A stretch of 64,000 nucleotides of DNA from Callosobruchus maculatus (Eukaryota; Arthropoda; Insecta; Coleoptera; Chrysomelidae): assembly GCA_951848785.1 (NCBI GenBank), contig CATOUR010000092.1, positions 7,874,001-7,938,000 on the forward strand. The letters run 5' to 3'. This document shows positions 34,385 through 45,905 of this stretch, in pieces. The first letter of the stretch is position 1. Each line of letters starts with the position of its first letter. The notes under the pieces were generated by a model. The model was not told the DNA's origin. It saw nothing but the letters and a program-made list of their open reading frames with translations, and ran no database searches. The position numbers were made by a program, and so were the translations under genes.

Positions 34385-34480
34385 TACCTGGAAACGGCTC
34401 GTCTAGCTATTGGCGAACCTAAAGAACATAGTGAGAAAGAATGCCGTCTTGCTGAAAATAGATTTCAGTCTCAAGTATAT
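34385..34480 (-). pseudogene. Small mariner-like transposase fragment
   Basis: The minus strand reads ILETEIYFQQDGILSHYVL, a stop, VRQ, a stop, LDEPFPG. This is the second catalytic Asp block (FQQDGxPxHY..VRxxLDExFPG). Two in-frame stops and no further transposase sequence are seen. Confidence 0.6.
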
Positions 34481-35745
34481 GGCTTCCATCCTCTTTGATT
34501 TGGTTCTCAATGATTTCAGTGCCAATTGAAGGTATTTCCCGACATACTCAAAATATTTTGAATATCGCCTGTACGTCTGTATGGAACAAAAAGGCTGCCA
34601 TTTGGAACTTTTCTTACGATAATGGTTCAGGTAATGAAAATAATTTGATAATCACTATACTTTTTGTAACTTCAAGAATAGTGAATCAATCTTCTACCTG
34701 ATTACACTGTTGTATTTACCAATCAATTTCCCTCAAAATGATGTATCACAAGTATGGTAGCCTCAATTAAGATTTTGAAGTGGTGGTTGCTGCAGGTGAG
34801 GGTATTGATGGCTCAATGATTGCGTATTGGGTGGAAGAGTTTACACTTGGTATACAAATCGACGAGTCACGGCAAAATACTAAAAAGCAACCCTTATCTT
34901 ACCAATCTGGCCTCGCTACTGCATCGACTTACCTGAAAATAAAGTATAATTATTATTATCAGTTAATCACTTATTATAGGCATAAAACAAATTTCATAGA
35001 AATCAATTTTATAATCTTAAAATCGATCCTAGGAATCTTCAATAAATATTAAAGAAAAACCATCACAAGCAACTACTGCGAGGACAAATACTACTAACGG
35101 CGTTGAACTGAACTATTGGCTAGAGTGCTTCCTTTGGAGAAACATAAAGAAAATGATTCCCATCTTAACCAAACTTTTCTCTAAGAAGCACTCAAGAGGC
35201 GACAGTGTAATTCAGGGCCGGTAGGGGTAATTACCCTTGAAATAGTTCGTCCCTTCAGAGCAGAACTATACTATGTCCAAATGGTCATATTTTGGCCACC
35301 GAATTTACTGCAGAAGTATTCCAAGTCCACACTGAGGTGGCGACAATAAATGCGCAAAATCCGAACTAGTCTATCTTTTCTGTGATGGAGTTGGTCTTGT
35401 TCTGGTGTGCCATTTTTGTGATACTATACATTGATAATGGACTTATACTAGTTCTGCTTTCGCATGTTTAGAGTTAGTACACTAAATCGGAGGACATAGA
35501 TTTGTTCTGATCTGTAGTATGTGAGTTAGTATTCCACCAGTGGCGAGGGACCTGTCCTAATAACTATATCCACCATTTTCTATAAGGTAAAGGATGTCCA
35601 ATTCCAAGTAGTGCACCTTATAACCGGTTATCTCAAAGGGATATGTAAATTTTATCAAGCTATCCTTTAGTGCACAATATCTCAAAACAAAAAAAGCTTC
35701 TCCCCTAAAATTTACATTTTGTGACTAAGGGTACGAGTTGTTTCC
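34481..35745. other. Unassigned stretch
   Basis: No gene is supported. A 60-bp piece at 35190-35255 (CAGTGTAATTCAG..GGTAG) is repeated with divergence at 37890-37955, on the other side of the P-like element. Confidence 0.4.
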
Positions 35746-35753
35746 GTGGGTTC

Positions 35754-35908
35754 CATAGGCGTAGTTAGGTGGGGGCTCGGGGGGCTTACCCCCCCCCCAG
35801 AATGAAATTAGCCCCCCAAAAATCCAAAAATAATTCGTTTTGTTAAATTTATTGTATCTAGGACGGGGGCTTAAGCCCCCCAGATTCTGGGACTTAACTA
35901 CGCCTATG
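35754..35908. mobile_element. 155-bp MITE with 8-bp target duplication (hAT-like)
   Basis: CATAGGCGTAGTTA at 35754 and its reverse complement ending at 35908 enclose a strongly self-complementary interior (GGGGGCT../..AGCCCCC). GTGGGTTC flanks both ends (35746-35753, 35909-35916), a perfect 8-bp duplication as made by hAT transposases. Confidence 0.9.
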
Positions 35909-36085
35909 GTGGGTTCACTGCTTTCGTATCAGCCTTACACCGAGCTTTACCAAGGTCCACCTGATGTTATCCCAAACATCAAAACAACGCTGTCGTGGAA
36001 TAGGGACATCGTGCGTGATCCGATTCAGGACATTCTCTAAACGAGGATTGTGATATCTTTGAGCTCACTTTAGGTAGGGAGTAAA

Positions 36086-37850
36086 CATGGCCGACTCTAT
36101 ACTAGGCCGGAACCTTAGATGTGGCAACGTCGCTTAGCTGTCAAATAATGGGCCGGTTGCCGTGGGCCGAACGGCGGGCATTTCGCGGAAAATTTAAATT
36201 GTTTTATAGTTTCAGAATAATTATTACATTTTATATGTATTAGAGTTCATCTCGGTTGATAAATTAAGAAAAATACTTTTATAAAAATAAGAATGGTGAA
36301 AAATGCTAGTAGTATCAGTACAAAAATGTACAGGTATTTAGATTTAAAGATTTTCCCTTCTGTTGGACATTTCTTATTTCCATTAGATTTCCTCTTTTTA
36401 GTTTTGTCAGTCTGTATATTGTCTTGAACTGTTTCAGTGTAATTATTGATAAAAATATTTGCTACATTAACAACAGTAATTCAAGCAGAATTTCATCAGT
36501 TTGGGGTTGCTTACATGAACAAATGTGTCTAAAACAAACTCATCTATATGTATATTGATGTATTCTTTTGCGATTTTCATTAAGACTGCTTTGTGCAATT
36601 GTCCAAAAACTTTTGTACCTGTTGGCCAGAAATCAAAATTTTAACAATACCTATTGTGAATAAGGACTGTAATTTGAGCTGTATACTCTGATGGAAGGGT
36701 TATACCTACCAACTATAAGCTGTATGTTTTTAATATACCTATCAAATAATTTTGTTCTGCATGTCCTACCTATAATTTTTGTAATGACAAGAACATTTAT
36801 ACAGGCTGATATTTCATCAATTTGTGAAACAATGTACTTCTCCGAGAATAATAAACCCTCTCCAACAGTTTTAATGTAAGGCATATTTTCTGTCAGGTGC
36901 GATTTTTAAAGAGCTGCAAAGTTTTGAGGAATGTTTAGGGTGGTGGCAAAATTGGCAACTTATTCTCTCTCACAAAATTGTAAACTTTCTTTGGCTGGCC
37001 ATAGAAAAGGTTTTAACATTAAATCAACAGAAAAACTATTTGACAATGGTGTGCCAAAATATTTTTTATTTGAGACCAACAGAATATTCTTAATGACAGT
37101 GGTAAAATCTAACTCAAATCACCAACAAATTATGATTTATTGATTTAAAGGAATGTCTATATTCATTGATACTAATACCACCTACATCTCGTATCTGGTT
37201 CATCCTAGTCAAACACTACAAAATAAAAATAAACGCAATCTGTTTCCTGCTGCCACTTCCACTTCCACTTAAATGAACACTCAATTTACTTTGTAAATTT
37301 TCACCTAAGCTAGAAAAATTCACTATTAGGTCACTGTGAAGCCATTCTTGCTGATCTTGATTCCCCTTCTCTATCAAATCTTTTCGTACGTGTGCCCAGA
37401 TGTGTTATATTAGAACTGTATTTTTCTGTGATATTTCGGAGGTCCAGAAAACATTGTGCTTTAAAATAGGTCTTATCCTTGGAAATGTTTGTAAATTATT
37501 GTCTTTATTCTTATAAATATAACCAGCCCTTACGAGGAATACCTATCACCCACTTCTGTTTGAAATGCTCGTCTTGAGGACAATTGAACTCTCTAATATG
37601 TCTTTTATTGGAAGCACAATTCCTAGTGCAACCTGGTACTACACACTTTGCAGGCATCTTTTTATCTTTATAGTTTCGTTTGTGCAGGTAAATAATTAAA
37701 AATACATCAAAAATCACCTTCCAATCTTCTTTTTTACTCTGGAAGATTACACTAATGACTTAAAGACAAATAAAAGCTTGGCTCAGCACGGCCCGCTATT
37801 CAGTGTTGCCATATTTCAATGCTCCGGCCTAGTGAGTAGAGTCGGCCATG
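36086..37850 (-). mobile_element. P-like DNA transposon, 1.77 kb, internally decayed
   Basis: CATGGCCGACTCTA at 36086 is matched by its exact reverse complement ending at 37850, with further subterminal matches (TAGGCCGGA, TGGCAAC). GAGTAAA abuts both ends, a 7-bp duplication. P elements also begin with CATG and carry an N-terminal THAP domain; a THAP exon lies just inside the right end on the minus strand. The rest of the interior has broken minus-strand frames (such as 36651-36884) that I cannot match with confidence. Confidence 0.75.
37534..37657 (-). CDS. THAP zinc-finger exon of the P-like element
   Basis: From the ATG at 37657 the exon reads MPAKCVVPGCTRNCASNKR and then REFNCPQDEHFKQKWVIGIP. 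This is a THAP N-terminal half: Met-Pro start, C-x4-C ligands, the F-x-x-P block (here FNCP) and the invariant Trp. It ends at a GTAAGG donor (37533 downward), so the C-x2-H half must be on the next exon, which I could not place. In P-type transposases THAP binds the element's ends. The exon itself has no stop. Confidence 0.7.
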
Positions 37851-37857
37851 GAGTAAA

Positions 37858-38606
37858 TTATTTTCTTCAGATTTCCCCAAAGGAAGCAAAAAGGCCAATA
37901 GTGTAATTCAATGCAGGTAGAGGTTTTTGCCCTCGCAGTAGTTATGTCTGTTGGTTCACTGTATGTCACCAACCCATAGGTGTGAATCTTTTCGCTTTCG
38001 TTTTTTACCAAATTCGATAAAGCTTCTCGGCTACTACGATATCTATCGAGGATTCGTTGATCCATATGATGACATCTGTAGTATATAAAGATTCTAATGC
38101 AAGCTACCAATATCTGAAATTTAATACTAAAACATGCACAAGCTGCTCTACATATTTAAACATCAATAAACACTGTATGACTATAATAATGGCGGATATA
38201 CTAGTCATATTCAGATATTGGTTTGATTATTAATAAATGTTTGTTCCAGAATTATGAATGCATTTCACATTTCATATATAGCTTTTAATGCACTGGTAGA
38301 TTATTAAGAATTAGTTACTATTTAGAATTTATTTATTAACTAGTATAAAATATGTCGATAGAGCTTTTTACGATTTTGATGAAATGGAAATGTAATATTC
38401 CGATTGAAAATAAATAATAAATTTAATTTGGTGAGCCGAAGCAGTTAGACATTATTCAATCAGTTTTTGTTTACAGTAACAGCGTTATAATGATATTACT
38501 ATTAAAAAACTTTGAGAACTAAAAATTTTACAAAATTTGGAGGAGTTCAATATATCTTGAATATTTTGATTCAAATCTAACAAAACGTATGTACAGAAGC
38601 TTTAGG
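37858..38606. other. Unassigned stretch
   Basis: A 93-codon minus-strand ORF (37829-38110) overlaps the P-like terminus and is not recognised. The rest is AT-rich without motifs. Confidence 0.4.
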
Positions 38607-38985
38607 TCCGCATTCATAGCCGTTTCTCAAGTATCCCTTAAGTATTACTCAAGTGATATTTGAGGGTTACCCGAGGGACTCTCAAGTGTGGTTCTTCTTG
38701 TGTATCTGTTTCCTAGACAACATCTACCAGACGGCGGGGTTCATTAAGCGACGTTGTGATATTCCAAATATAAGTCAATTTGTTATGTCTATGCCTACGC
38801 ATTTTGAAGTTTTCTGGTATCTATTTTTGTTTTATGCCAGTATTTCGTGTTTTGTGTCGGACATTTTTCCGGATGTGACAGAAACTGACAACTCTGTACT
38901 CGAAAATTAACCTACAAAATCGCCTAGACTGCAATGAAATGTCATGTTGACATTTTGTTACTTGAGTACTCAGAGTAACAACTAA
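38607..38985 (-). mobile_element. Internally deleted copy of the Harbinger-like element
   Basis: The left part matches, in reverse complement, the right end of the element at 23347-24424 (GGTCCGCATTCATAG terminus, TCTCAAGTGTGG, TGTATCTGTTTCCTAGAC). From about 38845 it jumps to sequence matching 23545 back to 23410. The middle 700 bp and the far terminus are missing. Confidence 0.75.
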
Positions 38986-39669
38986 CTCTAATAGGCCGAC
39001 ATCTTTTCTTACGTTGTCATATTGACCACCAGATAGGGCAATCATAATTATTTGCTATCGTCTTACTTGTATAGTATCCAGAAATATTCCATTCTACGTT
39101 AAAAAAGACAGTATTTTGATGGTTCAGGAATGATTACAGCAAAATCAGTAGATATGTTGACCTCTACTGCGTTACTGCATATTTCTTCATCATAAACGCA
39201 AATTCTGAAGTCTTACATAAATTTTGAGGAGCTGGCTACGCCGATATAGTTTTCATGCGACTTATTTACGGTAGAACCCCGACTGTCAAAAACCGACAAC
39301 AGTGATGTTAGCGTTTTTGAATTCTGTATGTTCAAAAACCGCCAAGTATTGAATGTCACCTCTCCAGCTGTGGCAGTTTTGGAAATATTTAAGCGTTCCG
39401 GTACCGTTTACTGAAAAAGCGGTGTTGCCGTATCTCAGTAATTAATAAAAGCAAAATTTTGAAATTGTGAGATCTTACTAAATTCGACATGCGCAATTTA
39501 TTGCAATAAAAATAGGTAGAGGATTCTATTTAAAATAAATTAAAATCGGGGATATTTGTTTGAAAATTTGGAAAAATAATTTATAATTTGGCAACGTCGC
39601 AAACGCGAAAAAAAGTATCACAAGGCGAGATAGGGTGTTAGTAGATATTTCGATTTAAAATAAAAAATA
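38986..39669. other. Unassigned stretch
   Basis: No gene seen. TTGGCAACGTCGCAA near 39587 recurs inside the next MITE (about 39875). Confidence 0.4.
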
Positions 39670-40020
39670 CAGGGTGTTACATTTAAGAAAACAAAGTAAA
39701 ATGACCTTCAAGTTGCCGTAATTTAAAATTCTGCCAAAAACATCCAAAATAATATCGACTTAATATTCAAATAACTCGCAGTATAATATTATTGAGAAAA
39801 GTTAAAGAATTATATCAATTTGGACGTTACTACTTGCGACCTTGCAAATCCGGAAATTAATAGAAAATAAACTATAACTTGGCAACGTCGCAATCGATCC
39901 CAAAAATACTTTAGGATTGAATAGAGATCAATGATGGACACTAGAAGAGTTTAAGGAAAAGTTATAGTTCCATATAAAAAAAACAAGTTGATTACTATCC
40001 TACTTTCCTGCAACACCCTG
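39670..40020. mobile_element. 351-bp CAGGG MITE
   Basis: CAGGGTGTT at 39670 and AACACCCTG ending at 40020, both flanked by TA. Beyond the short ends the two sides are not complementary and there is no ORF. Confidence 0.75.
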
Positions 40021-40140
40021 TATATTTCAAAATATCTTCAGAATATGCATCTTAAGTAACCAAATAACTTATGTATTTGACACTTTCTTCTGTCAGGTAC
40101 ACCTTGCGAGATATCGAAGAATTACGCACTAACTGTACAC

Positions 40141-40610
40141 CCTGTAGTGTGGTCAACATACGGGAAACTTTTTCTATTCTATTCATGACAAAAGATAGTG
40201 CATAGAAAAAAACTAGCAATGAGTTGTTCAAATCTGCCATACCACTGTGTATACAAGGTACGTAAAATTTCGGAAAATCTGATGAAACTAACCAAAAAAA
40301 TTGAATTTTTGTGATGACCAAATTACAGATCCTAAAATTGTGAGCAGAAAAGCACTATAAAGTTTATGCGTATCAGCTGTGGTTACCGCGAAAATTGTCA
40401 TTGAAAATGCAAAAAATCTGAAATAAATAAAAAAAGACCGGTCAGATTTTCCGAATTTTTACATATCCTGTATCAACAATATCAGATTTGATCAACTCAC
40501 TGCTAGTTTTTCTTTATGCACCATCCTTTGTCACGAAATAAAATGTTCTGAGATATCGATAATAAAAAAGTTTCCCATATGTTGCACACTAAAATGACCA
40601 CAGTGTAGGT
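40141..40610. mobile_element. 470-bp fold-back MITE
   Basis: The left arm (TGTGGTC..AACATACGGGAAAC, to about 40290) and right arm (from about 40440) are inverted copies of about 150 bp at roughly 80 percent identity. It is non-coding and the family is not assigned. Confidence 0.7.
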
Positions 40611-40795
40611 ATAATACATAGGCACATAATAAAATAATACAATTTACGTTACATTTCTATTTTCAAGTTTAAAAATATAAGGCGCGACAGTTGTCAAATC
40701 ATAATATGATATTAGTACTCTGCGCATGTGGAAGTCAGGGAGCCACAGTACATTTGGTACGGCTAGCCGCTTGTGTTTGTTTACTACCTCTATGT

Positions 40796-40870
40796 TCAGT
40801 TGTTACTCTGAGCTTGCGTATTACTTAATGGAGCCTTACGTAAGGGACCTTCAAGTAAGGTTTGACAAAT
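40796..40870 (-). mobile_element. Terminal fragment of the Harbinger-like family
   Basis: TTACGTAAGGGACC and CAAGTAAGGTTT match, in reverse complement, 23385-23450 of the 1.08-kb element. Only this end remains. Confidence 0.6.
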
Positions 40871-41397
40871 TGAATTTACAACTAACGGTTTAGAAATATA
40901 ATTCGATCCTTTTAAAACTATACTGCTGGAAATGGCATAGAAACGTATGCTTCCTGCTGCTCCCTTGGAATTTCGGAGCAGCTGCTCCAAAATGTGTAAT
41001 CAATTTTCCCGTATAAATTTCCATGTTACAACAAAACATCGCTTTACAGTTTGCTGATGGACGGGTTGAGGGCTAGAAGCCCTGAAGCCGCCTAAATCTC
41101 GAAGGCAAGAAGCTAGAGACAAGAACGTTGCTTGCAAGAAGTGGCCTGCACTACGAGGTTCAACCGATAAAGATTAATTTCTGTGCATTGAAGAGGAACA
41201 GTGTTTGGGGCGATAAAAAGAAAATTAGGGCCCGGATGTGACGGCTCATAATTACTTCGCCTCTTGCTTCTCATATAGCGGTGCAATGATTTGCAAACTC
41301 TAGTTTGTATTTAGTGGCGTCCCTCAAGGATCAGTCCTGGCTCTTATCCTTACTTATATATTCGCACAATCTCCATCCTCCATCCACCTGCTGCAGT
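40871..41397. other. Unassigned stretch
   Basis: No gene seen. A 21-codon frame near 41315 reads SGVPQGSVLALILTYIFAQ, which resembles the LINE motif G-V-P-Q-G-S-V-L-x-x-x-L and may be a last trace of a reverse transcriptase. Confidence 0.35.
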
Positions 41398-41712
41398 AAC
41401 CAAGCAGATAACAACTGCAATCGACAGAAAACGACCAAATATAACCGAATAGAACAGAAAACAGCCCGTAATAACGGAAATCAAGCAGATAACAGCGCTG
41501 AACAATAGAAAACGACTACACACAGCCGAATACAACAGAAAAGAACAGAAAACAGCTCAAAACTACAGTAATCAAGCAGATAACAACTGCAGATGATAGA
41601 AAACGACCAAATACAACCAAATAGAGCAGAAAACAGCCCATTACAACAGAAAGCAATCAGATAACAACGCTATACAATAGAAAATGACTAAACACAGCCG
41701 AATACAACCTGC
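41398..41712. repeat. Minisatellite with dimeric higher-order unit
   Basis: Four imperfect units of 82-91 bp start near 41401, 41483, 41574 and 41656, each opening AA(G/T)CAGATAACA. Units 1 and 3 are alike (AACTGCA.., GACCAAATA), as are 2 and 4 (CGCT.., ACACAGCCGAATACAAC), so the true period is a dimer of about 173 bp. Confidence 0.8.
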
Positions 41713-41883
41713 TGACGATAAAAAAATCTTAACGTCCCAGACTGCACAAACTGATTACAAAATTGTCTCAATCCTATTTTTATTTTTTTATTTGAATCTA
41801 ATAAAATACTGTATTATACGCATAAGGGAAAGAATAACCCAAAAATCGAGTGTTTAGGGGCAGGTGTAACAATTCCTAGTTAG

Positions 41884-43055
41884 TATCCATTCATTTCCGT
41901 CGGTCTGTCTGTCAGTCTATCGGTGTGTTCATCAAGCGTCGTAATCTCAGTAACCGCTGCATGGATTATGACAATATTTGGGTAGAAATATGGTGTGAGG
42001 TTGTAGTAGATAATGCCACTATAATTTTGAAAATCGGTGCATGGGCGGTGGAATAATTAGAAAAAAACAAAAAAAATTCAATTATTCTCCATACTTCATT
42101 TGAGGTATTTTAGAGGTTGCAAATCATTTTGTACTTTTTTTTGGGTGCCGGTGAAATTGAGGCGGTTGAGGGATTGCCAAACTGAAAAAATATGTTGTAT
42201 TCATAATAGGCTGTCTATTGTCCTGTGAAAGAAAGACCTAGCGGCATGATACACTTTTTTAGGACCATCCGAACATTGTCTTGCTTTTTACAGAAAGCGT
42301 ACATACGATGTGTATTGCTTTAGATCGTTCTGTATTGTATAACGAGGCAATAAATTATGGAATTCATTTTGATGAAATTTTGAAACAGTATTAGTATCTT
42401 GGACAGGATGGAAAAAGGGTATGATTTTTAGAAATCGTGTCAGTGGCGGCACAGTAATAATAAAAAACCAAAAAATGTAAGAACAGCCCAAACTTCGTTT
42501 TTACGCGTTTTAGGGGTTCTCGATCATTTTCCACTTTTTTGGGTCGGGGTGAAATTGGGATGGTTAGGAGCTAGGGGGTTGTAAAACTAAATAAGTTTTT
42601 GTATTGATAATAGGCTCTCCATTGACTTGCGAAAGAGGGACCTAACGACATAATACACTTTTTTAGGTCCTTCAGAACATTGCCTTGTCTATTACTGAAA
42701 CTAAGGGACCTTTTCTGATGTATACTTATATATAGGAGTATTGCTTAAAATCGTTCTGTATTATGAATGAAAAGTGCGAATGGTTTCTAGAAATCGTGTC
42801 AGTGGCGGCTCAGTAAAAACTGAAAATATAAAAAAAACTCAAAATTCGTTTCTAAGTGTCGTTCTAGTTCCTACAGAGATGCAAGAAACTATTAACGAGA
42901 GTTTCTGTGTTGGATGTTTTTTTAGGATACGCGGTTAACGACTTTGTTGCAAGGGGATGTCAGACTCTCATGCAATGGGAAAATAACCAAATGATATCAC
43001 CTTTATGTGTGGGAAGTACTGAGTCAATCAACTTGACTCCATTTTTTTATTCACT
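41884..43055 (-). repeat. Repeat C, inverted block of two to three monomers
   Basis: On the minus strand, monomer landmarks recur about 389 bp apart (GGTGAAATTG at about 42150 and 42540). The block ends on one side in the GACAGAC-type run (41900-41920) and on the other in TGTGTGGGAAGTACTGAGTC (about 43009-43028), which matches the start of the plus-strand block at 15560-15590. Both termini of the family are therefore seen here. Confidence 0.8.
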
Positions 43056-44640
43056 TTTATAGGATAGCACAGGTGTCGTGATAGATCGTTGTACATTACT
43101 CACTTGGCTGACATTTCTCAACGTAATGCTTTTGTCTGATGAATTGTCGACAGAGTATGTTACTCGTCATGGGAACAGTGAATACGCCATGCGATGACAA
43201 GTATTGATTGAATAATAATGCACCAGATCATTTTCCCACGTCAAATCGCTTGTACGTGAATTATAGATGACATATATACAATTATATGCCTTTATAACGT
43301 TGACAGAGCAAATATTTCCGCCAGTAATGAATTATTGCTATTTATCACGCAATGCATCCGTGGCATATATTCAGGGTCGCATCGTGATGATAGGAAAACT
43401 GGATTGAGAGAATAGTGAACTGAGCATCATTAAGAAACTAAAGCCAAAAATTAAGCTGATTGCAATAGATCCCCTATCCTCATCCTATACTACATTATGA
43501 AAGAATTTAAGGGCCGGTTTCACCACTCCCTAATAAGTGTCAGATAGCCGATCTGATCATCACCATAGTCACAATGTCTTAAGGGTCTAGGGTATAGCGC
43601 GCGAAATTGAGAATCAAAGAAAAGACGTATTCCCGTGTTAGCGAGGAGGCGTGGCCGCCTGTTCCCTTTCTCCAGTGTGTGTGTTTAAGATGAGGGGAGA
43701 TAAGTCCAAAAATCTAAAGGTAAGGTCAAAAGGTCCAAAGATAAGGTCCAAAGGTCACCGTAAAAATGAATTTCGCATTTCCAAGCTTCTGACGTAACCT
43801 TTGAACTTACACTAATGACTCAGACAGCAAATTGAAGAAGAAAGCTTGCGCTTGTGCAACTATTTAGCCTTTTTTGATATCGTGTTTGGTTGTTAAATTA
43901 CAGGCATTTATAGAATGTATGATTTTTCATTGCGAGTTTCTTTGCACATTAAAAAACTTTTTTGAGAAAATCGAAAATAGTTGTCATTCATTAAGGTCTC
44001 AACTATCGCCTTCTGAAATATTATATGTATAGTTTGAAAATAGAGTGGGTTATGCGAGAAATTGTGAGTCCCTGTTTTACATATGTATAAATGTGTGTAT
44101 CCAGGCCCGTTAACAGACATGTTGTGAACTCGTAAAATGCATTACTCGTTTTACGTGTTTCTCTTGGGATATCTTAAAGATCTTTAATGCAGCAGTTTCC
44201 CATTTGCTTTCTGCATCCTCATGCCGTTGAACAGATGTATCTCCTGGTTCATCTGCCTTTAGGGACAATTTCTCACCCCAAGGACAAGAAGGTGTCCTGG
44301 CTCTTGTCAACTCGTCTACCCAAAGCTGTTGGTTGGGAAGAGGTTACTGCTGATACCGACAGTAGTTCGGTTCCTTTTAGTCGCCTTTTACGCACGCAGG
44401 ATGTACGATGGGAGATATTCTAACATTTCTAACCCGCCCCCACACGAGTTTATATATGGCAGATAGGCCCATACAATTAGTATGGCGTTATCTGACAGAT
44501 AGGCTATCTGACACTTGTCAGGATCAGGTACCTGTTGTTCAGTTTCCTGAAATTACAGATATTGGTTGCGGTTGATGAAATGCGGTAGGACTAAATACAA
44601 TAACAAACGAACTCATTTGCCATAATTAGTTTATTAAAAG
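43056..44640. other. Unassigned stretch with partial repeats
   Basis: GGGCCGGTTTCACCACTCC at about 43511 followed by AAGTGTCAGATAGCC, and an inverted CTATCTGACACTT near 44505-44520, may be the ends of a damaged DNA element of about 1 kb. Opposite-strand ORFs at 44110-44423 overlap a GC-richer patch and are not recognised. AAGGTC(A/C)AAA repeats lie at 43720-43755. Confidence 0.4.
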
Positions 44641-44689
44641 ATTAAACAGATCAATAATGGGTGGGTGCTTCATGTTGATGAATGAACTC

Positions 44690-45665
44690 CTCTAGCCTAC
44701 GCGGCAAAATATGTTCGTAATCTGGTTGTTGATAAACTCTAAAAGTACAGCCTCCCAAGCTGCCCTCACAGCATATTCCGGCTCGTCCAGCGTGATCGGA
44801 GGATTGGGTAAATCACTTATGTATCGACCCATCCATTCCGAACTTTGTCAATTGGCGATAAATCGGGTAACGGTGGTGGTCAGGGGAGTACCTTGACCTC
44901 AGCTTCCTTTAGGAATCTCATTGATACCCTTGCAATATGAGGACGTGCATTATGCTGGAAGAAACTCTCGTCGAGGCCTCGGACATATGGATCGGAAATT
45001 GGTTCTAACACCTTATTCACATAACGTTTCGCAGTCATTGTACCATGAATCACAAGTAAAGGTGACTTGCTATTGAATGCCTTGGCATCCCAAACCATCA
45101 AACCAATAGGATAATGTACATGGCGCTGGAGATGACGTCGTTCACCCCGTCGTCGTCTTACGCGTCGGCGTCCGTCATGTGCCCCCAGACAAAATCTGGA
45201 CTCGTCAGAAAAGGCCATTTGATGCCACTCAGCATGATATTATCGGTGTTCTTGGCACCAATATTACCGTTGGCGACGATGACTTGCAGTGAGTGAAAGC
45301 ACTGGATGCGGACGATATGATCCTAAGCCCATTTCACTCAATGTGTGGTACACTACACGGATTCGAATGGGCTTCCCTATGGCTGCATACCAAGCGTCAG
45401 CAACAATTCTGTCTCGAAGGGCCAGTAGTCGTAGATGACGATCTTGCCGGTCTGCAGTTCTTCTACGTGCTCCAGAACCTCTAGGTCGCTGCATTCACCC
45501 TTCGCCGATCTATGCGTGCCATGATGCTACAACTGTAGCCACGCTACGCCCCATGGTTACAGCAACTGCTCTGAAAGAAGCATCACGTTCTCGTTTGACT
45601 ACAATCCGACCCCGTTCAAAGGGGTTTAACTGCGTTAACTGGGGCTGTCGTCTTCTAGGGGGCAT
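44690..45665 (-). pseudogene. Tc1-like transposase, several frameshifts
   Basis: The minus strand from the ATG at 45665 reads MPPRRRQPQLTQLNPFERG, then a helix-turn-helix part (ASFRAVAVTMGRSVATVVAS), then after frameshifts TADRQDRHLRLLALRDRIV. The segment at 44880-45218 holds the catalytic core: FSDESRFCLGAHDGRRRV with the first Asp, GLMVWDAKAFNSKSPLLVIH, and FFQHNARPHIARVSM, where the second catalytic Asp of FQQDNARPH is replaced by His-Asn. The third block (normally SPDLSPIEHVWD) is present only as a degraded run near 44860. Lost catalytic residue, shifts and stops show it is dead. It belongs to the insect Tc1 group (DD34E). Clear inverted termini were not found. Confidence 0.88.
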
Positions 45666-45905
45666 CTTGAACCAACCAATTCATCTCTTTTACACAACCA
45701 ACTGGTCTCTCGCCACATTAGCAACCGATACCATCGTATTTGAATCGACAAAAGCTTTTTAGAGGTGCCATGTAGATAAATAGCGTCTGAATGAACAAAA
45801 AGTGTTACATGTGTACTAGAGATCGTACTGCCAAGCTCTGTACACATTTGCAATGCAAATATCCTTTTTTTTCTAAGTGAACAGATTTCACTTGCGAGTA
45901 GTATA

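Noticed and set aside
41398..41712. CRISPR-like array
   Set aside because: Units are imperfect, adjacent and without unique spacers; this is a minisatellite in a eukaryotic genome.
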